This document shows, piece after piece, positions 17,264 to 25,146 of a DNA stretch of 64,000 bases. The DNA is taken from NCBI RefSeq assembly GCF_030376615.1, contig NZ_JARRAB010000005.1, forward strand, positions 1-64,000, given 5' to 3'. Position 1 is the first letter of the stretch; every line of letters begins with the position of its first letter. The position numbers were made by a program, and so were the translations under genes. Source of the DNA: Pseudomonas sp. sp1636. GTDB lineage: Bacteria > Pseudomonadota > Gammaproteobacteria > Pseudomonadales > Pseudomonadaceae. Under the pieces are notes generated by a model. That model had not been told where the DNA came from. It did no database searches and was given only the letters and a program-made list of their open reading frames with translations.

Positions 17264-18141
17264 TTCAGGTCATCCATGCTGACACCCGCGGACGGGTCGA
17301 GTTGCTCGTACGGCTGCAAAATAGTCTCGCGTTGTTCGCCCAGCACCCAGGCGAAACCGCTGTACATCACCGCCAGGCACATCAGGGTGAACAGCGCCAC
17401 CAGCCACCAGGGCACGATGCGCACCAGACGCCGGCGGGTGTCTTTCAGGCCCTGCCAGTGCGGCGAGACTTCTCGCGGCACGTCGCCGCGCAGCTGGCGG
17501 ATCTGCCGGTACAGGCTGTCGCGCACCGCTTCCAGTTCGAGCATGCCGCGTGGCAATACGCGGTACTTGCCTTCGAAGCCGAGCGACAGGCACAGGTACA
17601 TCAGTTCGAGCATCGGCAGGTGTTTGACCGGGTTGCGCGACAGGCGCTCGAGCAACTGGAAGAACTTCTCGCCGCCGAAGGTTTCGTTGTGAAAGCTCGA
17701 CAGCAGGCTCATCTGCGACCACTCGCTCTCGTTGCCCCACGGGGTGGTCACCACCGCCTCGTCGACCACGGTGCACAGCACGTAGCGGGCGGCCATCACC
17801 TGGCTGCTCTCGGCGCCTTCATGCAGGGCGCGGTGCTCGAACAACTTGAGCGCCGCGGACAGGCGTTGGTTCAGCGCGGGCAGGTCTTCGCTCTCGAAGC
17901 TGTGCTTGAGGCGCACCACTTCCGACAGCAGCGAGGAGGCTGCGGCGACCAGAGGGTTGAGGCTGATATTGAAGCTTTCCGCCGGGCGCAGGCGGGCGGC
18001 GTAGATCATCCGCTCTTCCAGTTGCTCGAATTTCGGCGGCGCGGCGAAGTCAGTCAGCGGGCTGTGCGCGGGGGCGTCACCCTTGCGGTTGAGGATGACG
18101 GTTTTGTCGTCCTGGCCGTATTCCATTTCCTTGGTAGTCAT
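17260..18141 (-). CDS. tssL: T6SS inner-membrane protein TssL (DotU/IcmH)
   Basis: The 293-residue protein has the cytoplasmic helical DotU domain (about 60-235; ERMIYAARLRPAESFNISLNPLVAAASSLL start and VDEAVVTTPWG core) and one C-terminal membrane helix (about 248-272, WWLVALFTLMCLAVMYSGFAW), the normal tail-anchored topology. There is no OmpA-like peptidoglycan-binding extension, so anchoring must come from another subunit. The stop overlaps the tssM start (ATGA); tssK lies 2 nt upstream. Confidence 0.95.
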   Translation of the reverse strand: MTTKEMEYGQDDKTVILNRKGDAPAHSPLTDFAAPPKFEQLEERMIYAARLRPAESFNISLNPLVAAASSLLSEVVRLKHSFESEDLPALNQRLSAALKLFEHRALHEGAESSQVMAARYVLCTVVDEAVVTTPWGNESEWSQMSLLSSFHNETFGGEKFFQLLERLSRNPVKHLPMLELMYLCLSLGFEGKYRVLPRGMLELEAVRDSLYRQIRQLRGDVPREVSPHWQGLKDTRRRLVRIVPWWLVALFTLMCLAVMYSGFAWVLGEQRETILQPYEQLDPSAGVSMDDLK

Positions 18142-18143
18142 CG

Positions 18144-19475
18144 TCAGTTCCTGATCGCCCAGAATTTCAGCTCAAGCCCGGAGAACTCGCCGGACACGTG
18201 GAAGGCGAAGCCGCCGGAGCGTTCCAGCTGCGCCAGTTCCTCGGAGCCCAGCTCCAAGGCGAAGTAGGTCTTGCCCGAGTGGAAGGGGATCTGCCGCGGC
18301 GCCACCGGCAGCGGTTTGACCTTGATCCCCGGCAGGTGCAGGTTGACCAGTTGGCGAATGCTCTCCACCGGGCCGACCTTGAGGTGCGCGGGCAGACGGT
18401 TGCGCAGCTCTTCCGAGTCGCACTGGGCGCTGGCGGCGAGCACGAACGAGGAGGTGCCGAGCAGTTTGTGGTCGTGCAGCGGCGAAACCTGAATGCCGTA
18501 CTGACGTTGTTGCAGTAGCAGTTCGATAGCGTGCTGTTCCAGCACCATCGACAGCACCTGGCGGATCGCATCCATCAGTTTGCGAAAGCTCAGGCCTTGG
18601 TCGCTGTGCAGGTAGCGGCCTTCCAGGCGTGGGCGTTTGATCTCGCTGGAGAAGGTCGCCAATTCGCCGAGCAGGCCCAGCAGTTCGCGGTAGATCTGCT
18701 CCGGGTGTACCTGCTCGATACCCAGGTAGTGACGCAGCACAGGTTCGAAGCGGTTGATCAGCTGCAGCATCATAAAGTCGCCGACTTCCGCCCCGCCGAC
18801 CTTGCCGGTAGCGCGAATCCGCTCGGCAAGGATGTCGCCACGGTGAGCGAGCATGCTGATCACTTCTTTCAGGCAGCTGAGCAAATAGCCCGAGGCCTGG
18901 AAGTTGACATAGGTGGGGATGAACTCGGGGTCGATGCTGATCACCCCGTCCGGGGTGGTATCCAGCACGTCGCACAGTTGCAGTTTGACGTAGGCCTGAT
19001 CGCTCTGTTGCTCGCCGAGCAGCAGGCGGAAATCCGGGCGGCCACAGCTGACCTGGCTGGCGGCGCTGTCGCCGGCGTTGGAGTCGGCGACTTCCTCGTC
19101 GAAGGCGGTGAAGCGCGCCAGCACGTCCTGCTGCTCCGGGCGGCGGCTCTCGATATGGTTGCCGGTGACCAGCGGCAAGGCCAGGTACACCGGGGTGTTG
19201 CTGGTGTTCGGTGGCACATCCAGGGCCAGCGGCTCGCGCTCGGCACCGATGTCGAACAGGCTGCCGTCGGGCAGCACGCCGCTGGCCTTGCTCACCACCA
19301 GCTTGCCCATGTTGAGGAACTGGCGGTCGATCTCCAGCTCGAAAAAGCCCCAGGCATAGCTGTCGAGCTTCTGCGTGCGGGTCTTCAGTTGGTAGTCGTA
19401 GTAACGGTCGTTCTGCTGGAAGTGCTGCGGGCGCAGCAGCATGCCTTCCTGCCAGACCACTTTATGCATGGCCAT
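18144..19475 (-). CDS. tssK: T6SS baseplate adaptor TssK
   Basis: TssK trimers connect the baseplate to TssL/TssM at the membrane. The 443-residue protein starts with the diagnostic HKVVWQEGMLLRPQHFQQND segment and continues with the YAWGFFELEID block typical of the family. GGAG 8 nt upstream supports the first ATG (the alternative is two codons later). It is packed between tssJ (3 nt) and tssL (2 nt). Confidence 0.97.
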   Translation of the reverse strand: MAMHKVVWQEGMLLRPQHFQQNDRYYDYQLKTRTQKLDSYAWGFFELEIDRQFLNMGKLVVSKASGVLPDGSLFDIGAEREPLALDVPPNTSNTPVYLALPLVTGNHIESRRPEQQDVLARFTAFDEEVADSNAGDSAASQVSCGRPDFRLLLGEQQSDQAYVKLQLCDVLDTTPDGVISIDPEFIPTYVNFQASGYLLSCLKEVISMLAHRGDILAERIRATGKVGGAEVGDFMMLQLINRFEPVLRHYLGIEQVHPEQIYRELLGLLGELATFSSEIKRPRLEGRYLHSDQGLSFRKLMDAIRQVLSMVLEQHAIELLLQQRQYGIQVSPLHDHKLLGTSSFVLAASAQCDSEELRNRLPAHLKVGPVESIRQLVNLHLPGIKVKPLPVAPRQIPFHSGKTYFALELGSEELAQLERSGGFAFHVSGEFSGLELKFWAIRN

Positions 19476-19478
19476 GGC

Positions 19479-19955
19479 TTATTCTCCGTCCGCGTCGAGC
19501 AGTGGGCCGATGCCCTGGGCATCGAGCTTGAGCACGCGGGCGTTGCGCCCTTCTTCCTGCAGCGGAATCACCAGGCGCCAGTTGCTTTCCGGCAGATCGC
19601 GGTAGGCGGCGAGCACACCGACATAGCGGCTGCCCGGCTGCACCGAGAGTTTCAGCTCGCGCTGCTCGCCCGGCCTTAGCTCAAGCTCTTCGAGGGTCAC
19701 CAGATCAGGCGATAGGGTTTCTTTCGGGCGCTGATAGAGCGAGAAGAAGTCGGCGTTTTCGAAGGCCACCGGGTGCTTCAGCTCGATCAGACGCAGCACG
19801 ATCGGCGAGGGTCGGCCATTCAGGTCGGGGTTGAGCTGCTCGCTGCCATTCAGGGTCAGATCGAGCTTGGTCATCTGCGAATACGGCGACAATGCCGAGC
19901 AGCCGCCGAGGGCCAGTAATGTGGCCAGCAGGGCCAGGGGCAGAAAGCGATGCAT
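19479..19955 (-). CDS. tssJ: T6SS outer-membrane lipoprotein TssJ
   Basis: A short lipoprotein signal ends in the lipobox LGGC; the mature part is a small beta-sandwich that binds the periplasmic end of TssM. The ATG at 19955 is chosen because AAGGA then has 8-nt spacing. An ATG three codons earlier (19964) overlaps the fha stop as ATGA but sits almost on the ribosome site. Corresponds to lip2 of HSI-II. Confidence 0.92.
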   Translation of the reverse strand: MHRFLPLALLATLLALGGCSALSPYSQMTKLDLTLNGSEQLNPDLNGRPSPIVLRLIELKHPVAFENADFFSLYQRPKETLSPDLVTLEELELRPGEQRELKLSVQPGSRYVGVLAAYRDLPESNWRLVIPLQEEGRNARVLKLDAQGIGPLLDADGE

Positions 19956-19960
19956 GGGGA

Positions 19961-21157
19961 TCATCCTTGAGCGTCGTTGTTGAGGGTGGCGATCAGGCGA
20001 ACCTGTTCTTCATAGGTGTGGGCGAAATCGCGGGCGAACAGGCGCTCGCTCCAGTCGTCGTTCTGCGTAAGCTGCGTGTGCAGACGGCGATAGGCGCGCC
20101 AGCGGCCGCCGGCGGTGGCGATCAGCGGCTTGCGCCCTTCGCGCTCGAAACGCAGGCTCAATTGTTCCGGCGACAGTTGCTCGAACATGCCTTTGACCGC
20201 CGCGCGGCTGGCGGCGAGCATGGCCACTTGATGGGCTTGCAGGTCGCGGAAGCTGTGGCTGATGGTCTGCGCGGCGCTCAGTTGGCCGGCTTTGCCGCCG
20301 CGTAGTAAGGCGCTCAGGGCTTCGCTACTGTCGGCGGTGTGCTTGAGCGGGTTGTTGCCGGCGCTCTGCACCGTGGTCAGCGCCAGGCGCAGTTCGTTTT
20401 TTAGTTCGCTGCGGGTGCGCAGGCTCTGTTGCAGGCTGCCGATGCTCTGCTTCAGCAGTTTTGCTGCCTGCAGCGCCAGGGCTTCGCGGTCATCGTCGTC
20501 GAGGTCGTCGAGCTTGACCCCGAGGGCCTCACCGAACTTGTCCCAGAAGCTCGGCGGCAGCCGCACCGGCTCCGGCGCGCGCTTGGGCTGCGGTGCCGGC
20601 GTCGGCATCACCAACTCGGGCACCTGCAGGTTTTCCTCGTCGATCTGTGCGTAATCGCGCTGCTGCGCCTGCACGTTGTGCGGTCGCAGGATCGCGGTCA
20701 GGTCATCGACCTCGGCGTACACCCGCTCCTGCTGTTCCAGGGCGGTGAGCGGATCCAGGTCGAGAAAGGCATCGTCCGGGATGATGCTGCCGGCCGGCTG
20801 CGAGCGGCCGATCTCACCAGCGAACAGCGCCGGATCCTGAATCAGTCGCGCGCGAATCTCGAACTCGCCGAAGCAATACACGCTGCCATGCTCGATACGC
20901 TGCGCCTCGCCCTTGCGCAGGCTGGCACCGCTGTCTTTCAACTGGATGCCGTTGCTGCTGGTGTCGGTTAGAAAGAAGGCGCCATCGCGATAGCTCACCT
21001 CGGCATGCCGCCCGGACAGCACGCGCTTGCGATCGGGGATCACCCAGTCGCATTCCTCCGCCCGGCCAATGATGCCGCCGGCTTGCTTGAAGGTTTTGGT
21101 GGTCAATAGACCTGGCACGAACTGCTGTGCACTGACCACATCGAAGACCAGTTCCAT
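19961..21157 (-). CDS. FHA-domain T6SS regulatory protein (Fha2/TagH type)
   Basis: The N-terminal 100 residues are a forkhead-associated domain with the phosphothreonine-binding pattern GR (31-32), SGRHAEV (48-54) and SSNG (67-70). The rest is a helical TagH C-terminal domain (about 200-390). The FHA domain is the expected reader of phosphorylation by the kinase at 11969-12982. AAGGAG lies upstream of the ATG. The gene starts 19 nt after the small lipoprotein gene orfX. Confidence 0.92.
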   Translation of the reverse strand: MELVFDVVSAQQFVPGLLTTKTFKQAGGIIGRAEECDWVIPDRKRVLSGRHAEVSYRDGAFFLTDTSSNGIQLKDSGASLRKGEAQRIEHGSVYCFGEFEIRARLIQDPALFAGEIGRSQPAGSIIPDDAFLDLDPLTALEQQERVYAEVDDLTAILRPHNVQAQQRDYAQIDEENLQVPELVMPTPAPQPKRAPEPVRLPPSFWDKFGEALGVKLDDLDDDDREALALQAAKLLKQSIGSLQQSLRTRSELKNELRLALTTVQSAGNNPLKHTADSSEALSALLRGGKAGQLSAAQTISHSFRDLQAHQVAMLAASRAAVKGMFEQLSPEQLSLRFEREGRKPLIATAGGRWRAYRRLHTQLTQNDDWSERLFARDFAHTYEEQVRLIATLNNDAQG

Positions 21158-21176
21158 GGTGGTTAACTCCTTGCGG

Positions 21177-21308
21177 TCAGTTGCCGCGTTGCGCTGCTTG
21201 CGGTTCGCCCAGGGGGCGGTATTGATCGTCGCTGAACTTGTAATTGCCGGTGCAGCCGGTGAGGGCCAAGGCCAGGGCGAGCAGGGCGGCGGGGTAATGA
21301 ATCTTCAC
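21177..21308 (-). CDS. Small lipoprotein (OrfX-like) of the HSI-II locus
   Basis: A 43-residue frame starts at GTG 21308 and ends at TGA 21177-21179. It has a lipoprotein signal with lipobox LTGC (Cys19) and a short mature tail (TGNYKFSDDQYRPLGEPQAA). An AAGGTGA ribosome site precedes the start. Its position between the sigma54 activator side and fha matches the tiny orfX of HSI-II clusters. In this strain cassette B separates it from the activator gene. Function unknown; a peptide tethered to the outer membrane. Confidence 0.75.
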   Translation of the reverse strand: MKIHYPAALLALALALTGCTGNYKFSDDQYRPLGEPQAAQRGN

Positions 21309-21326
21309 GAGGTCACCTTTTTACTG

Positions 21327-23471
21327 TTATGCGTATTGGGGCTGATTGGATACGGGGAGACGGGCGTGCATAGGAGTCTTGGATGGCTTGTTTCTCTCGT
21401 GTTCTTGCCAGCGGGCAACGAGGCTTTCGAGCTGCGGATTCTCGGCCTGCGCGCCGTAAAGTTGGGTTTTGCTGATGCGCTGCTGCGCCAGCGTTTCGAT
21501 TCGGCGCAGGGTTCTGGGCAGGCGCTGCCTTTCCTCGCTGGCGCGGCCGATAGAGCGCTCGAAGTCCTCTCGGCGTGACGCAACCGATCCACTCTCATGG
21601 CGATGAGCCACGTCGTAACGACGCCAGGCTTGCTGCTCCCAGGCTTCTAGATTTCTGCGATAACTGTCGATCTCTTGCTGCAGCCACTGCCGTTCACGTG
21701 CGGTGAGATAGGTGCCAGGGGGCGTCTCGCTGGATGCTTTCCAGCGCAGCAGCGTGGCATGGCATGCCGGGACATAACCGGTGGCCATGAAGTGCAGGCT
21801 TATGGACCAAAGCTGGGTAATGAACGCCGCACGGTCTGGCATGTCGGCTGCACCCACTTTGTTCGCGTAGTAGGCGCAGGCGGCATCTTCTATGCCTTGG
21901 CAGTCGGGTTGCCATAACACGGAAGTTTCTTCGCCCTTGCCAATCGCCAGCGGCAGGAAGTGGTGTTGGGTGCCGTGGTGCTGGTAGGCATCGCCTTTGA
22001 AGTTGGCTACGCCTGCCAGAAAGGCCGCGCCACCGATACCCGTGGTGCCAGTGATTAGTGCAGCTGCGCCCGTCAGCATCAGGCGCTTGTCCGTATCCAT
22101 CCAGGTTGCCGGCACGCTGGGGATAGGATCGTTATGGTTGACCAGGCGGTGGTGAGCCAGTGCTGTTGCGCCTTCCACGAAAGCCTTGTCGCCAGCGCGG
22201 GGCGCGCCATAGGTGTAGAGCAGAACGTCATACTCAAATTCTCGGCGTATCCATTCAGCCAATAACAGTGCAATGGCGCCGCCCAAACTATGGCCGCAGA
22301 CAACGATTTTCTGTCCTGTATAGAAGTTGTCCAGATAAGGCGTGACGAATTTTTTGACGGCAAGAAAGGCCTTATAGAAACCTTGGTGAGCCTGGCCCAC
22401 TCCTTCCTTATAAGGGACTTGCGCAGCATCAATATCCCGCCACAGATCCGGAGGGTTTTCCTGGGTGCCGCGTATGCCGATCAGGATCATGCGATCGTCG
22501 TGGCTGATATAGGCCTGGGTATTGGTATCCAGGTCATTAAGGCTATGCCGCTCCCACGGCTGTTTGCGCTCCTCTTCCTTGGTGTAGCGCTGGGGGTCGT
22601 AAGGCACCACTTCCAGACGTTTGGAATAGGGGACGTCTTCCAGGATTGGATGGAAGTCCTTGGCCGCGCCGAACTGGTTGGGCTCTTCGTTCAGCTTGCC
22701 GGTTTGGATATTGCCAAGTCGGGCATTGAGCACATGGCCTACTGTGCCGGGTACCGGATACTTCGGCGGCAGTGGCTGTCCTGCTTTAAATACCTGGCCG
22801 AAGTCGGCGTAGGCGAGGTTGGTGAGAAGAGCCAGTTGGTAAGCGTCCAGTGCGGAGAATTCTGGCGTCAGCGATAACAGTGGCCGCCAGGCGCGCAGCG
22901 CCTTGACCTCCAGTACATGGTGCTTGTTGGGCGCCAGGGCGACACCGAATGCCGTCGTTTCCTGAGCTCGACCAGTGCTGGCTGCCAGTACTGTTGAAGG
23001 ACGTGGCGAGAGAATCGTGGAGGCTGGTGGTAGGTGACTGCCGACTTCCACCAGGTCGCGCACCTCCACCCGATAGAACTCGCCTTTCTCACGTGCGGCG
23101 CGAGTCGGGCTTGGGCTGGGCTGATCGGCTGGCCGGCGTAGGGTTTGTTCGGCCGCGACTTGCAGCGCGGTGATAGGGAGGGCGTAGTTTTTTCGGTCGA
23201 TGAGATCTTCGTACCATTGATCCCCACCCTCATATCGCTCTGGCAAAGCAACTAAAGCTGGGCCGCAATAAATATTTTCGATCAGAGCATATCCATCGCC
23301 ATCAAGTAGCCCGGTGTATTTTTCGCCCTGTTTGTCGACCAGCTGATATGGCAGGCCGGCATAAGGCGCGCCATTGCCGAACTCGTCTACCAGGCGAAAG
23401 CTCACCCAATGGGTGCGCAAAGGGCACTGTTGAACCTCCGATGAAAAGGCCTGGGTAAATGTCTCGTCCAT
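21327..23471 (-). CDS. T6SS lipase effector, class 3 lipase (Tle-type)
   Basis: The 714-residue protein has a large N-terminal region (first ~100 residues with a beta-rich VSFRLVDEFGNGAPYAGLPYQLV domain seen on T6SS cargo) and a class 3 lipase domain: VVCGHSLGGAIA with the nucleophile Ser in GxSxG (about residues 395-410), NHNDPIPSVP supplying the acid Asp, and YQHHGTQHHFLP supplying His. It has no signal peptide. The ATG at 23471 is preferred because GGAG lies 8 nt upstream. It is the last gene of the vgrG-DUF4123-lipoprotein-lipase cassette. Phospholipid attack on rival membranes is the expected action. Confidence 0.85.
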   Translation of the reverse strand: MDETFTQAFSSEVQQCPLRTHWVSFRLVDEFGNGAPYAGLPYQLVDKQGEKYTGLLDGDGYALIENIYCGPALVALPERYEGGDQWYEDLIDRKNYALPITALQVAAEQTLRRPADQPSPSPTRAAREKGEFYRVEVRDLVEVGSHLPPASTILSPRPSTVLAASTGRAQETTAFGVALAPNKHHVLEVKALRAWRPLLSLTPEFSALDAYQLALLTNLAYADFGQVFKAGQPLPPKYPVPGTVGHVLNARLGNIQTGKLNEEPNQFGAAKDFHPILEDVPYSKRLEVVPYDPQRYTKEEERKQPWERHSLNDLDTNTQAYISHDDRMILIGIRGTQENPPDLWRDIDAAQVPYKEGVGQAHQGFYKAFLAVKKFVTPYLDNFYTGQKIVVCGHSLGGAIALLLAEWIRREFEYDVLLYTYGAPRAGDKAFVEGATALAHHRLVNHNDPIPSVPATWMDTDKRLMLTGAAALITGTTGIGGAAFLAGVANFKGDAYQHHGTQHHFLPLAIGKGEETSVLWQPDCQGIEDAACAYYANKVGAADMPDRAAFITQLWSISLHFMATGYVPACHATLLRWKASSETPPGTYLTARERQWLQQEIDSYRRNLEAWEQQAWRRYDVAHRHESGSVASRREDFERSIGRASEERQRLPRTLRRIETLAQQRISKTQLYGAQAENPQLESLVARWQEHERNKPSKTPMHARLPVSNQPQYA

Positions 23472-23476
23472 GAGTG

Positions 23477-24304
23477 TCACTCCGTACAGTTCGGATAAAC
23501 CGTGCATTCACGGCCATTCATTTGGAAAGTTTTGAAAATGGGTGGTTGCTGGCAGCGGGACGAATTGTCTTTACCTTGGCAAGACTTCCAGCCCGCCGTG
23601 GTCTTGATCCAGCGATTGTTCATATAAGGCTCTTCTTCTATGGAGCGCTGAAACTCCACCCGCACCATCTTGCCATTCAGCTCGTCCCGTCTTACCGAGG
23701 CACCCACACCGCTGCGTTGGTCGTAGTCCTGCGGCACCTGCCATTGCCCATCGGCTTTGTGGCAGGTGAGAATTTTTCTCAAACGGTTTGATTTGCCTAT
23801 CACACGAAACAACCACATGCATTTGCCTTGCAGTTCCAGGGTTCCGCTGGCAGGGAAGCGTGGTACGGATTCGGGCAGGGTGTCGTAAACACCCAGTGAT
23901 CCGCCGTCGCGCCCAAATTCGCTATCCCTACTGCCGTAAGTGGCGAAAGCCAGCAAGTCCACATTGACCAGCTTCATCTCGCAACCGCCTTCGTGGTAGG
24001 CCAGTGGAATGCGGTAGCTGAAGTCCTGCGGCGCGGCCTTGGTCTCGGTCTCTTGCTGCTCGATATGCTTGCGCGGTACCTGCCCGCCCATGCCGGGGCT
24101 GTAGACGGTGCAGGCCATGGGCTGTTCCGGCTGGTAATAGGCGGTGTACTTGAAGGCGTAATCGGCCGGCACACTGCCGCTAAGGGTGAAGTTCGCACGG
24201 CTGGGATAGCCAGCAGCGGAGATCACCCCTTCCTTGGCGGCGTTGCCGACCCAGGAGCAGGCGGTCAGAAGCGCTAGGGCGGGCAGCAAAAAATAATGCT
24301 TCAT
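23477..24304 (-). CDS. Lipoprotein, candidate immunity to the lipase effector
   Basis: Starting at ATG 24304 the product has 275 residues with a lipoprotein signal MKHYFLLPALALLTAC (lipobox LTAC). The mature region is Cys-containing and beta-rich with no recognised domain. Outer-membrane or periplasmic lipoproteins next to T6SS lipases commonly act as immunity proteins. The start overlaps the DUF4123 stop (ATGA) and the lipase start follows its stop by 5 nt, so dosage is tightly coupled. Confidence 0.7.
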   Translation of the reverse strand: MKHYFLLPALALLTACSWVGNAAKEGVISAAGYPSRANFTLSGSVPADYAFKYTAYYQPEQPMACTVYSPGMGGQVPRKHIEQQETETKAAPQDFSYRIPLAYHEGGCEMKLVNVDLLAFATYGSRDSEFGRDGGSLGVYDTLPESVPRFPASGTLELQGKCMWLFRVIGKSNRLRKILTCHKADGQWQVPQDYDQRSGVGASVRRDELNGKMVRVEFQRSIEEEPYMNNRWIKTTAGWKSCQGKDNSSRCQQPPIFKTFQMNGRECTVYPNCTE

Positions 24305-25146
24305 GCCTGGGTCTCCATGCTGATCAGGGCGCTGAAGGTCGAGTGACAACGCACAAAATGAGTGTCGGGGGATTCGTTGGGTTGAGGCTCCCACGCGGGA
24401 TGTAATTCCAGTGCGCCGCGCTTTTGGTTCAGCAGCAGAAATAGCTGTTCCGCCGTCGTCCAACCCCAGCGTTCAGCCAGCTTGAGGCGATCGTCCAGCC
24501 AGGCACGAATTTCATGCTGTTTGGCAAGCGTGCTGGTGGCCTCCGGTTGGTTTTCCCATAGCCACTGTTCCAGGTTATCCAGACGAATTTCACGTGCTAT
24601 GGATGCAGGTTCTGAATACAGCCAAGGAGCCGGCTGGCTGAAAGGTGAAGGGCCCGGTTGTGGATTTTCATGGCTGTGCCATGCATTGCTTTCCCAGCAC
24701 AGGACGGAGTTCAACGGGCCGAGCAGTTGCGGTATCTCGTGTGCTGCCAAGTGGGCGAGACTGCGGGCGATAACTCTTGGATCCTGAAAACGATAGAGCG
24801 AGCGCTGACCTTCTTCGTCGATCAGCATTCGTGCGCGCCAGTGCTCGGCGAGTGCGGCAAGGTCGATATGTTCGGCGCTGGCCAGCCAACCCCAGTTCTG
24901 CTGCGGTGCCTCCAGCAGGCTATGCAAGAAGGTTGCGTCCGTGTCTGTCAGGCGAACTAACCAAGGGCCGACATCCGCCAGGTCGGCGAACTCGGTGCCT
25001 TGGTACAGGTTGACGTAGTCCTGCATCAGGTCTGCGCTGAACAGGGCTTTGATCGGATCCGGTTTTGCGAGGCGGTCGATAACCAGTACCAGTTCGCGTT
25101 GTTGGGCAAGCTGGTCGGCGAGCCAGCTTTGAGCGATTTCGATCAT
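24301..25146 (-). CDS. DUF4123 T6SS adaptor/chaperone (Tap/Tec type)
   Basis: DUF4123 proteins load a cognate effector onto its VgrG. The 281-residue protein shows the family layout: N-terminal LVLVIDRLAKPDP segment, GPWLVRLTD (about 60-68), HLRS-type helix region with FLHSLLEAPQQNWGWLASA (about 73-91), and YRFQDPRVIARSL (about 117-129). The start overlaps the vgrG stop (ATGA). By position its client is the lipase at 21327-23471. Confidence 0.9.
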   Translation of the reverse strand: MIEIAQSWLADQLAQQRELVLVIDRLAKPDPIKALFSADLMQDYVNLYQGTEFADLADVGPWLVRLTDTDATFLHSLLEAPQQNWGWLASAEHIDLAALAEHWRARMLIDEEGQRSLYRFQDPRVIARSLAHLAAHEIPQLLGPLNSVLCWESNAWHSHENPQPGPSPFSQPAPWLYSEPASIAREIRLDNLEQWLWENQPEATSTLAKQHEIRAWLDDRLKLAERWGWTTAEQLFLLLNQKRGALELHPAWEPQPNESPDTHFVRCHSTFSALISMETQA

